A stretch of DNA of 64,000 nt, from NCBI RefSeq assembly GCF_021869535.1, contig NW_026262712.1, positions 110,109,640-110,173,639 of the forward strand, in the 5' to 3' direction. Both the position numbers and the translations under genes were made by a program. Source of the stretch: Mytilus californianus. Lineage: Eukaryota; Mollusca; Bivalvia; Mytilida; Mytilidae. Numbering within the stretch: the first letter of the stretch is position 1; the number at the start of each line of letters is the position of its first letter. The notes under the pieces were generated by a model. The model ran no database searches. It saw nothing but the letters and a program-made list of their open reading frames with translations, and was not told where the DNA came from. Shown piece after piece: positions 24,190 through 35,900 of the stretch.

Positions 24190-24609
24190 GTCCGTTGTTA
24201 TTCTTTGGTTTACATGTTGTAATGTACTATTATATTATTTATTTATGTATGTCTCTGTCCTGAGTGTTCTTGCGTTTAGTTGTAATATATTCCTGTCACG
24301 TAATGTTGTCATTTTAGCGGTATGTTTAACATTGCCATATAAGCGGGAGGTTTGGCTAGCTATAAAACCAGGTCCAATCTACCATTTTTTCTTAAAATGT
24401 CCTGTACTAAGTCGGGAATATGGCAGTTGTTATCAAATAGTCCGTTTCTATGTATGTTGGCGTTTGTTTTTGTAGCAGTTCAGTGTTTATGTTGTTCCGT
24501 GGTTTTCCTCTTATAGTTGATGTGGTTCCCTCGGTTTTGGTTTGTGACCCGGATTTGTTTTAGTTAAATCGATTTATGACTATTGAACAACGGTATACTA
24601 CTGTTGCCT
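24190..24609. mobile_element. 420-bp insertion in LINE with 8-bp target duplication
   Basis: TTATAGGT occurs at 24182-24189 and again at 24610-24617. The sequence between does not belong to the LINE, and removing it plus one copy restores RT reading (FGKLF side to PIKATV side). It contains CATATAAGCGGGAGGTTTGG and AAACCAGGTCCAATCTACCA, a dispersed sequence I associate with mussel genomes. An 8-bp duplication is typical of hAT-type DNA elements, but no clear terminal inverted repeats are visible. Confidence 0.72.
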
Positions 24610-25058
24610 TTATAGGTCTATAATTTTGCGGATCATGATTATTTCTTTTGTTTTTAAATATCAAATGTATATTTCCAGATAACCAATTGTCTGGTATGAT
24701 TCCTGTGTCAGAGATTAAATTGAATAATTTCACATAGATGTTTATAATTTCGGTTGACGCACATGTAGCTTTGAAGAATTCATTTATAATGAGGTCATCA
24801 ACAATGTCCTTGTTATTTTTAAAGTTTTTTTTATATTTCTTAGTATTTCATCGGGCGTAATCACTTCATTTAACATATTAGTTTGGACATTATTTTCCAT
24901 ACCCTCCGTGTTGAGTTCCTTATCTTCTACTTTACCTCCTTTATTTACATCTTTGAAGAAATCATAGAGTTTTTCAATTGAAATATTAGGTTGCTTTTTC
25001 TTTGATCCATTATTTATAATGTTTCAGTACTCTTTTGGGTTAGTGGTTTTCATTGTTT

Positions 25059-25262
25059 TCATTTCATTTCGAACATTTTTCTTAAAGTTTTTATATTCTT
25101 GTTCATGATGTTTTTATATTGTCTTTCACTATGTCCTTTATTTTCCTTGTTAACAGCGGATCTGTTGAGTTTATATTTTCTTCTGTGTTTTCTATCAGTT
25201 TTTCTAGCAATTCTACAATCTTCGTTAAACCAGGGTTTTTCATAATGAACTATTATATTCAT
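25059..25262 (-). pseudogene. LINE linker region between endonuclease and RT
   Basis: KPWFNEDCRIARKTDRKHRR followed by lysine-rich sequence is the W-(F/Y)-(N/D)-x-(E/D)-C linker common between endonuclease and RT in LINEs. It lies in the expected order between the endonuclease (right) and the RT (left). Confidence 0.65.
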
Positions 25263-25867
25263 AGTGCCATTTTCGTTTTGTAACTTGTTCTCAAAAGTAC
25301 CAAAAGTTTTCTAAGCAGAATTTACAAATATGTTTGTAATATTTTCTACAGCTTAGTTAATAGTGTTAGAATCTACGGCTACAGCATTTGTTACTTCAAG
25401 GTAATTTTCTAATTCATAAATATTTTCTCTGTCTAAATTCAGGATAAATTCTTCTTTCTTGTTTATATCCCACCTTTTTATTTTCTCTTCGCTGATTGGT
25501 CTATCGGTCCAGATTCGCTATTACATGTTGGCTTATTTATGTCAATATCAATATCTACAGAACAATGCACATCAGAGTGTAGACAACTAAAATCTAAAAC
25601 TTTGGAATTTAGCGACCCCACGAGGTAATCCACTACTGCAGCATTTTTGCTCGTTAGTTCCCCCGTGATTTTGTCTTTAATGTTACCATTTATTATATAC
25701 ATATTTGTAAATTTGCAATATTTAAAATAAAATAAAGTCTAGTAAAAGTTTCCAATAACTATTTTTGTTTTATCTTTATTATTTCTAGCCGTCGGTATGT
25801 TATAGATTTCAAATTTATGTGTGTCGTTTTCTACGAATTCCGGTAAATTCAGAAATATCATTTTCGT

Positions 25868-26632
25868 CTATAGGGACAAAATCAGCATCAGTTGAGGTTT
25901 ACTGTTGAAATCGCCGGTTAAGCACATATATTTGTATTTATTTGAAAACTTTAGAATATCAGTTTCGATTTCGCGAAAGGCGTCTGGAGAACTATACTTT
26001 GTGTTTTCTGGTTGTATATATACAGAACCAACGACAATGTTAGCATCTAGTTTAGTGTATAATGATATTTTGAACCATATAACATAATTACTATCACTCG
26101 ATAGGAATTGTATATTTCCGTCTAATTCTTCTTTATAAAGAACTATTAGTCCATCCGATTTTCTAAAAGTCATATCATCTCTGTTTTTCATTTTACTCAT
26201 AAAGCCAGGTAGGGCAATTTCATCACAGTTGTCAGTTTTGCTTTCTTGAAGACATAGAATTTCATAATTTTGAAGCAGTTCTATAAATTTAGGGTATAGT
26301 AGTTGTTTCTTTACGCCACAGACATTTAAACTCAATATATTTAATCTGCAAACATTATTTTTAAAAGACACACAATTACATATTTTTGTATTTTCATCAG
26401 TTACCCCTTCTTCGAGTCCCTTTGATTCTGATTCTGATCCAGGTCTTACTCGTTTATGTGATTTTCGGAAATCCTTTGGTGGTGTTCCCGAGAGGGAAGT
26501 TGAATGTTGGAGTCTTTGTTCAGAACTTGATTCTTTATTGGCGTCTGGTTTGTAAATTATGCCATAAATAAACAGTTTATCTTTAGCCTTTGTTATCCTT
26601 TTGTCCGAATCTGTGGACAGTTTCAAGTGCAA
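25868..26632 (-). pseudogene. LINE ORF1 end fused to AP-endonuclease (254-codon open block)
   Basis: The longest open frame of the element. The start is the end of ORF1 (KDKLFIYG), followed by a low-complexity hinge and then endonuclease motifs LNILSLNVCGV, EILCLQESKTDN (catalytic glutamate), GSVYIQPENTKY and LTGDFNSKPQ (D and N of the active site). It is truncated before the C-terminal histidine motif by a frame break. The next block continues at 25478-25702 (AVVDYLV, HSDVHCS), supplying the S-D-H-type ending in degraded form. Confidence 0.78.
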
Positions 26633-27040
26633 TTTCTTTTCTTACATGATTAAGTTCTTCCCTCATGAATGTGTGCAAAACTAGTTAAGTGTCTTCTTCT
26701 GCGGACTCTTCTAGATCAGAAAATAGCAAATTGATCTTCATAGATTTGCATTGTATACATATGATTTTCTCTTTTACTTCTGTGATGTTATTTTCTGTAT
26801 CTTTTATATTTACCACATAATTCTGCAATTGTCTGAGGTTGTTGCCTTGGGTAGCATTTTCATCCCGTAATATTGCGTATTGGTTAAGCAGAAATGTGGC
26901 ACTATCCTCTCGCTCGTTTGGTCTCGTCTTTCAATTGATGATTTCACCATTCATCTTATCTACCTTTTTCGTTAACTGATTTAGAGTTGTTTCGATAATC
27001 TCAATTCGGTTTGTTAAGTCCTCAATCACCTGTTAATCGG
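26560..27040 (-). pseudogene. LINE ORF1 remnant
   Basis: Fragments on the minus strand read IETTLNQLTKKVDKMNGEI (coiled coil), then NLLFSDLEESAEED, TFMREELNHVRKEIALETVHR, and finally KAKDKLFIYGIIYKP (26590-26546). The order coiled coil, then a segment with E-E-x-x-E-D and a V-H-R box, resembles the RNA-binding core of L1-type ORF1 proteins. Several frames are needed to read it. Confidence 0.55.
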
Positions 27041-27060
27041 CTATTAATTGTTGTTAACAG

Positions 27061-29259
27061 TTAATCAGACATTTTGATCGTACTTTATTAATTCTCACTG
27101 TAGATACGTTGTATATTCAATAGGAAGAAAATTTGTTTTAATTTTCCGACGTCCCTAAGACGTCTCTACGGTACAACAATGGAACAATGGATTCTTTTGA
27201 AGAGAAGAAACAGTCGCTAAATATTTTCAATGATAATGTTCGTTTTAACACTATCTAAGTCTTGTAGCGTTTACACAGTGATGTCCTATAAATAAATGAC
27301 CAACTGGCCTGTTTATGTTTTTTTCATGTATCCTTTTAACATGGGAATAATTAAATTATAGAACTGCCCATTTGTACGCAGCCTCCTACAGTAACCTCAT
27401 CCGGTCATCTTATTTGTGGTGGTATTTTAACGTAAATTCTTTATTGCATGAATTGATCTCAAAGTATGAGAAGTATTCAAATAATTTTGAATTCATTTAC
27501 TAGAAATTGTTAAAAACAAGTCAACGACATAACAAACTTAGCCAAAAAAAAAACATGCAGTATAACAAGGGAAACAAAGAAAGAGGGAAAACCTCCCATT
27601 AAGTAGTCCTACCGATAAAGTAAAAGACATATTTCGACAAATTAAGCGTAGTTTTGGGACAACATTAAAGGGGCTAATTTGATGTAAAACATAAAAATAT
27701 TCTTTAAATTGTATTTTTATGATTAACTCTGTAAAAAGCATTTTTCTGGTTACAATGTATACTCTCTTGACGTTATTTGGTTCGGGTTATACAACCTTTC
27801 AACCTTTCTTTTCTTTATAAGGACATTAATTGTATAAACAACTCTTCCCAGATTGTTTTGTTTAAGAAAGTTTGGATTGTAGCTTAGTCAAATCTATTAA
27901 TTCAAAGTAAAATGTATTGTTTTTGTTTAAATGATTACGCTTTTTCATCGTTAAGGATACCGAGAGCCGCACATTGAAACAAGCGACTTTGTAAAAAACG
28001 TGAGAAATAGACCTTAGGCTGCCACTTTGGCGATAACATCAATTTGGAATTATTCTTTTCATAAAAAAAGTAATAAGAAAGGGCTAAATAACAAGCCATA
28101 CCAGCCTGCATTTTGTTGCATTACATTATTTACTGGTCTAATGTATAAGTCTCAGCTCTTTAGTGCATAAAAATATGCAAATAACATTTGATTATATTAT
28201 GCGTCCGAAGCGCTTATTTGGAATAATTTTCATCAGGAAAGCTCAAATGAAATATTTGAAAGCAAAGGATGTATAAGTGTCGAAACACGTAATCTATGTA
28301 TAAGACATAAAAGACCTATTTGAACATAGGCCAGCTTTACATGAGGGAGTTGAAACCTAAGTTTCTTAATAATAAACCTAACCTGTTTTTGGAACTGTAT
28401 ATGTCAATACTTTTAAGATGACAATACCAAATCATGTTTATTTTTTTGGAGATTAAAGTATCTTTACTAATACTTAAAGTAACAAGAAAAGAATCAAGGG
28501 ACAAAAACTTACTAAGATATGCCTTCAGTTTATAGCAACTCGGTTGCAAACAAACTAAATGGTGACCCTCGGCATTAAAAAACTACGTTTTTGAAGCAAA
28601 GTCAGATTTTTAAAGCTCATTTTAAGTTTTATTGCTTATCTTTGCTCCCAAACTTGCATCTAAATTGTTTTAATTTCATTTTGTAGTTTAGAAATCTGTT
28701 TATCTGAATATACTAGATTTTTAATTCACTTAATTTTTTGACGAAAAAGGCAGTCAATTGATTTATTTCCCAATTGATGTTAATGTAACCTATTGTGCAT
28801 GAATCTTTCTTAAAACAGGATTTGAAATTATTTTTATTTCATTTAAAACAGGTTCAAAGTAAATAGGTTATTTTTAAATAAATGAAATGAGCAAATTAAG
28901 ACGTATTGCAATGATTATACGGAATATATATTTGTTTAATGTCCCTATTTACATTAGAAATAACTTTTTAATGTGTATAATAAAATGTAAGACTATAAAA
29001 GTACCAAGGATCATTTACATATGTAATCACGATTTTTAAAATAATTGTTAAGTTTTTACTTTGATAAGAAATTATCAATTTGTGATATTTTAATTACATT
29101 TGGTACAAATGGACCAAGGTACACAAATTTTTAAATATACGTAAGTTGCTTTTTCATCCGTTTTACTTCTTTTTGTCAACATAAAACCAATCGGAAGCTA
29201 TTTAAATACCTTGACCAGGAATGACGTTTTATTAACGTAGATTATCAACTGCAATCGGG
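27061..29259. other. Upstream flank of the astacin gene
   Basis: About 2.2 kb between the LINE 5' end and the TATA box. AT-rich. A scrap of a dispersed repeat at about 28195-28310 (ATGCGTCCGAAGCGCTTATT ... GAAAGCAAAGGATGTATAAG). No further exon or defined regulatory motif can be supported. Confidence 0.5.
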
Positions 29260-29267
29260 TATATAAG
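29260..29267 (+). promoter_or_regulatory. TATA box of the astacin gene
   Basis: TATATAAG lies 51 bases upstream of the start codon at 29318, within locally GC-richer sequence. Transcription would be expected to begin about 25-32 bases downstream, near 29287-29297, giving a 5' leader of only about 20-30 bases. A sharp TATA promoter fits an inducible or tissue-restricted secreted protease. The initiation site itself is inferred. Confidence 0.7.
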
Positions 29268-29317
29268 TAGAGTTTAGTTTGGAACTACTACGGACGGATC
29301 AACTAAATCAACTAATA

Positions 29318-29378
29318 ATGAATTTTAGTTGCTTCATTTTGTTTTTTCTTTTTACTGCAGCAGTCTCTATCATTAACG
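29318..29378 (+). CDS. Astacin gene exon 1: start codon and signal peptide
   Basis: Encodes [20 protein letters not shown] and the first base of a glycine codon: a short polar start, a hydrophobic core of about 10 residues and a small-residue region (TAAVS), as in a secretory signal. The donor GTAAGAA at 29379 is close to consensus. The exon ends in phase 1, matching exon 2. No earlier in-frame ATG lies between the TATA box and this one. Signal cleavage is probably after residue 15-21 (inferred). Confidence 0.85.
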
Positions 29379-29931
29379 GTAAGAATTTATATATCTATTT
29401 TGTATACGATAAATAATAATTGTTGCAATTACTTATCTGACATGAAGATTGCAGCCCAATGTTTAATTTATCCTATTCTCTAGTGTACAAGTATTAAAAT
29501 CAACAAAAGTCTTTATATATGTTTAGATATTCTCATAATTTGGGTATTTTGTATTTTAGGCATTTTCAAAAATTCCTGTACAGGCATTTTATATATTGAC
29601 TTAAATTTTTTTTTTTGGGAATTTGACAAAATGCCTGAAATTATTATATTCATTTTATTTATCTATTATTTATTGTTTACGCCATACTCAATTGTGTGGG
29701 TTTTATATAAAGTCTTACTTTTTTTATGTAAAAAATTCTGATAATTAACATTTTGACATTTTATTGTTTCACAATTTGTATTTTAGGTTTTTTTTTAAAT
29801 AGTTTATTTAATAATATATATATATATAAGGTCTTATAAGCCTATTTAGGCTGGGTATTTGTCTTATTTCATTACTGTGCAATGCATATTATACAATCTG
29901 TAGACAAGCATGTGACACTTTAATAAAATAA

Positions 29932-29977
<46 letters not shown>

Positions 29978-32900
29978 GGAAATGTTCACAAAAACTGAGA
30001 CACTGAAAGTATTGGTTAATAGAGCAATTTTTTATTTGATAATTACTAGTTATACTTTATTATTTTCAATATCCACAAGCAGTGAACGTGACATTTATTT
30101 GTTGATAAACGAAAGTTTGTTCACGTTTCTCCACTATTTGATAATTAAACTAAAACAACATTAAGGATTAGGTGGTCCTCTTAAGGACTGTCATCTTGAT
30201 ATTTACCTGTAATTCACCTGTATCAGTTCTTAACTAAAATATTGAAAAAAGGGGTATTGTTTAAAGATCATATAATTTAAAACATTAACAAAACATATTT
30301 AATTTTTTTTTTACAATAATTGGGTTTTTTTTCATATATTTTGTTGAATATAACCAGAAAATGTTACGTAATTATTTTTATCCGTGTTTGAATTACAAAA
30401 TTAAAAAGTTATTCAACAAAAAAGAATAACAAAAAAAGTAATGTTCTTGGTATGCTTAAGCAGACGGAAAAGTCAGTCGTATATCTGTTCACTTTTTTTT
30501 CACGAAAAAGAGAGAATACATCACGACGAGAACTGTAGGGTGTTTAACTGTAGGAACTGGCTTGTTGAATCGTGAGCTACAAGCATTCTCGATTTGTCAC
30601 GTAAGCCTTTGACAATAAATGCAAGCTGACTGAGAAATTTAAATATACTACATCTTTGATAATAAACAGCGTTTGATACTTTTATATAAGCTTAATGACT
30701 CGAGCTTTTATAAAAGCTCTCAGAATATAAAATGAATATTTTTATTCAAGATCGCAACATTGTAATCAATAATACATTATTATGGAAAATAGAGAAAAAT
30801 ATATGAAAACAAAGTAAAATAAAATTTACAGCTCTGTGCTAGATAATATCGACTTTTAAAATCTTGGGAAACTATCTTTTTTAAATATGAAAAGAACAAT
30901 TATTGTAAAAAAAATTTATGTTGTGTTAATATTTTACAATAAATCTTCAAACAATACCCCTTTTAACAATATTTTATTAAGAACTATATATATATATTAT
31001 TCTGAAAAAGACCTTTGTTGATACAGAAACACAGAGACTTACATAATTATATTATAAGACATATGATACATATACATGTGATGAGGTAGCAGCAGATAAA
31101 TTCTTCTTAGAGAAGAACAGAATGCATAGGTTTTAAGGCTTACTTTTTATCAGAGAGATCCATTTTTTTATTTATGATTCTTATGAACTTGCACGACTTT
31201 TTAAGTTTTGATTGTTTTGAAAAATGCATAACTGCTTTAAACTTTAGGTTGTTAATGTTGGTAAAGTATTTTCTATCAATACATTCTTTCCTTTCTTCTA
31301 AAAAATATGTACATTCTAAAATATAGAGAAAATCATCTCTAATTTCATTTATATTACACAAGTTACATGTTCGATGTTCTCTGGGTATGTTTTCCATCTA
31401 CCATATTCAATTAGATGCTTGTGATTTACGGTTCTAAATTTACAAAGAGGGAAAACGTCTTTATCGTCTAGCTCATTGAAATAGTCCTCGAAAGCGAAAC
31501 TTTCTTTATGAATGCAATAGTTAACCATTTTGGGACTGTTATTAATATTTTAACTCCAAGTTTGAATAAATTGATCTTCGAGACTTGTTTTAAAGTTTTG
31601 ATATGTCCATATGTGAGATAGACCACATTCAAAAGTTGGAAATATGATAGAGCTTCCTTTTCCTTGTCTTCTGGTCAGTCATCGGTTTCTATAGCGAGGA
31701 GTCTTCAATGTTCTCATTGGTGTCCGTGTTCCTATTACAATGATTTAAGGCAGTATTTACAATTTTTCCTATACTTTCAACACTTTCTTCGATTATTTTG
31801 CTGTTGATTTGAATTCCTTTAGCAGCTCTTAATGTTCTTGTACTCGTGTCACTTCTGATGACATTTGTGCGTTAATGTCCTCTATTTTCCTAACATCTGT
31901 CTCTATTTTTTCAATTTTTTCGTTCAGATGAAGTAGATTGTTAAGTATTCCGATCAGCACAGTTTTTGTTTCGATATCATCGGCTTTGCCTACTAGCGTT
32001 GATTTAATCTGTTGTAGATCGTATATTCCGATATCGTCCATTTTGTTTTCTTTTCTGAAACAGGTGATTTACATGTAAACATCAAGATGCCATTCCTAAG
32101 ATGACCCTCTAATCCTCAATATTGTTTTAGTCTAATTATCAAATGGTGGAGAAACGTGAACACACCAAACGAAAATCCCTTTAGAGTGCCTTCCACATTC
32201 CAGAAAGTTGTCAATTTCATTAACACTTGTTACCTTATTTTGTTTCATCCAGTGAGCTGAAAAAGGGTATGACCTTTAAATGAATGAACGAATGAATGAT
32301 TTTATTCTCATAAACTAGAAATAGCTACAGAGAAAAAACAGTTCATATATAATACATATTTTGTTTTGCCTGTGTGAAAAAAAAAAAAAAAAAAAAAAAA
32401 CAATATTATAGTATTACAGTTCCTCCAACCAGGTGAGCCGACTTTTATTGATATGTATCGTATAAATCTACACAATTTTTCGAGTTCAACAACATTTTCA
32501 GATGATAATATATGATTAAATTTAATACGGTTTTACAATAATGTGGTAAATATTTTTCTCTTTCTATATTGCATGGCATAATGTTGTTAAAATCAACGCC
32601 AATATCTGTAGAGCTGCAGAGGTGACAAGATCTTTCCGATCTCTGCACAGTTTGCCACCTTTCCGTCTCTACAGGCAAACGATGATTTCCACATCTAAAT
32701 TTACACAAAGTATATAAAAAATTAAAAGGCAAAATCGATAAATACTTTTTAAATTTGAATTTCAGTCTTGTAAATTCTATAACATAGGATTAATTTAAAT
32801 CTACAAACCACAACTCTTGTCAAAATTCGTCTTTTAGCTATTGTTCAATATTTAATTTATTTCCAATACCATAATTGTTATAATTAATGTATAATATTAG

Positions 32901-35900
32901 AAAAAGAAAGGCGAAAGATACCAAAGGGACACTCAAACTCACAAGTCGAAAACAAACTGACAACGCCATGGCCAAAAAAGAAAAAGACCAACAGACAAAC
33001 AAAAGTACACAAAACACAACATAGAAACCTAAAGACTGAGCAACACGAACCCCACCAAAACTGGGGGTGATCTCAGGTGCTCCGGAAGGGTAAGCAGATC
33101 CTGCTCCACATGTGGCACCCGTCGTGTTGCTCATGTTAGTACAAACCCGGTAATAAGTCTAATTCGGTAGGTCACATACGGGAAAAGGGGGACGGGATTG
33201 TAGTTTCGATATCAGGAACATATCCGCTATCATCTGTGAAACGGATATTCCGTAATGGTCAACCAACTCGTAATGGCGTCCGTAAAATTTACGAAGGGAT
33301 GATTTCAACTTCACCACTTGGAACTCTTGGTTTAATAGCTTCCTTGAGAGCAGAAACCCTCTTTTAAGGAAATCATGATTGGAAATACAAGCCCTGGAGT
33401 ATCGTATCAACTGGGAGATATATACTCCGTATGCAGGCCCTGCTGGAAGGTTGCTACATCAAAATTGTAAGTTCACAACTGGGAAGCTGAAATCATCTCT
33501 TTTGTCATAAAGTTTATAAAGTATAGACGGGTTTACCTGTAATTGAAATAGAAAACATGGGCGCATCCATTAACCTCTCACGTGACCGATCCGCCATTAC
33601 AACCGTGAAAAATAACGCACGTGTATTGATCAAAACATTATCGATTTTCTGTTTACATTTGTATTTCTTTCATTTTCTGATTTATTTTACTAAGGATGCT
33701 GCCGAAAGTTATAAAAAACATGGAAGCATTGCTTGTGCAATTAATAGTTGTACAAATAACCGTAAAAAACTTCAGGTGTGGAAAAAATCAATATGCGAAT
33801 TACACAACGAGTTGCACAATTACTGCCCTCGTTTGATTCCATATACGTCTTATGTGATACCTTCAGACGAGCCAACAAACCTGAGTGGATCAAAGCCGTA
33901 TAAACATAAAAAAAACTTTGCATAAACAGGTTTTTGTATGGTCCGGACATTTTTTTTTTGGATGATGCGCCACTGCACACAATCCGTTTTTTTTTGTTAA
34001 ATAAAACTTATTATGAAAGTAAAATAACACTGGCCGACGAATGTTTACACGTTGTTAAACGACTGTTAAAAACTTAAATTAATCTATAAAATTTAATCCG
34101 ATGACTACATTGCATCTGCCTCTTTTTGGATAGAAGATCCACCGCGACATCAGATGCGGATCCAGGATTTTGAAAAAAGAGGGGAGGGCGCGTGCCCCAA
34201 ACTTTTGTAGTGGAAGCGGTAAAATGTCTGGATTAACCATAGATGAAGCTAATAACAATGAAACCTACCCCGAGGCTACATGTAGTTATAATTGCAAGCA
34301 AATCAACCCAGTGTGAAGAGACGAACTTTTTTCATTCATGACGACTTCTATAGTATCTTTATGCTGCAAAATGGACAGACATTCCGACAATATTAACTCA
34401 GACAAAAATATTGTTAACAGAGGAGTAAGGGACATCGGGGACTTATATAAGAGTCTAATACGGATTAAGGATGAAAATCTACGAGACCTCTGTTTTGGAG
34501 TGGTTGGGAGGGGAGTTGGCAAAACACTAAATGACGCTTCTAAAACATAACTAATCATCGCTTTGAATTTACATATTGGAGTCTTTGGTGGTTTAATGGC
34601 ATTCAGTTATATTAAGCACGGGCTAGATCATGATGTAATATAATATACATATTATAGTAGTTGTATGTCGAGTAATTTTCTGCAAAAGAAATTGGAATCG
34701 AACACATAAAAACTATAGGAATACATGGGCCGTGAAAGTTCAAAACTTCTTAAGCCCATATTCTAATCGCAAAGTTATATCTACATATGGCCCGACGCAT
34801 CGATAGCATATATCACAATTCATGCGGTCACCAAAGTAATACGAAAATGTCACTCAATTTTGAGCATTATACGTGAGTCAAGCAAAAAGCACAAAACTCT
34901 CGTCTCTGTAGGACCGTCTATTTAGTGGATTGTTAAATTTTAGGACTGTCTCATTATAGGTCTGACCACAGAAATTTCTATGATTTGATAAAATTGCACC
35001 CTAGCTGATATATCACATTCGACCGGTCAACACTATTTATTTTTTATTTATGTATGCGTTATAATTATAAATATTATGATTACCAAATGATTATAATCGA
35101 CATGTAACCTGGTATTAGTATTCGTATAAAATTTATTATGTCCCGCGTGTAACATATAAAATACAGTTATATTTTAAGGACACGACACCTGGCCTGCAAT
35201 ACACTTAGAATCCTTATCTAATTACTTTATTATTTATAGCACATATAATTTTGCCGAGGTCAAGTACGACTTCACATTCTTGTGTTTACATTTAATTATA
35301 TGCGGTCAGGGCATATAGATCTATATCTTGTTTATATTTTTTCACGGTTGTAATGGCGATCGTACTACGACGACGCCTAGGAGTCGCGTCACAAACTAAG
35401 GCAGATAATCGGAAAAACCTGTCTATACAGGATAATTTATCTTCATTTGTGTTATCAAGAAGGCAACACCAAAAGTTAATCATTCATAGGTTAGCATATA
35501 AAGAAATAGGGTATCTCCTAAGTTCTCCATAAATCTTAAATATGGAGTCGAGTGTTTTAGTTTTAAAATGTGCTTACAGAATTTCAAATGCACTCGCTCA
35601 AGTATATCAAAATTTTCTTGTCCCCAAATTTCAGTCCCGTATCAAACAATGGGGACAATGGCTTTATCGAACATTTCTAGTTGTCATTCAATCGATAAAT
35701 GATCCAACCTGCTCTTCCTAATAACACTGTACATAGCTTAAGTAGCTTGGTCTCGTAAATATTTCTTGGTTTTGAAAAAAAGATGCATTTCTAGAGAAAA
35801 TAACACGGAGTTATTTTTTAACTATCTCTATCTCTTTATTTCCAATATAAAACTTCAAATTATTTGATATTCTGCCCCTCGAAAAATCCATAACTTTGGT

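Larger units (their letters stand above)
22460..27060 (-). mobile_element. Non-LTR retrotransposon (APE endonuclease + RT), nearly full length, dead
   Basis: On the minus strand, in order: an ORF1-like region (27040-26560), AP-endonuclease (26330-25870), linker, reverse transcriptase (about 25000-23530), and a C-terminal Cys/His knuckle (CSICQNGDIGDEYHYICVC, about 22710-22650). A/T-rich simple sequence follows at 22340-22450, as at a LINE 3' end. Many stops and frameshifts, a catalytic change (YADY) and a 420-bp insertion show it is inactive. Family-level assignment is not attempted. Confidence 0.82.

Noticed and set aside
32377..32400. Poly-A run as the tail of the adjacent minus-strand LINE fragment
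   Set aside because: A minus-strand tail would appear as poly-T on the plus strand; orientation is wrong.
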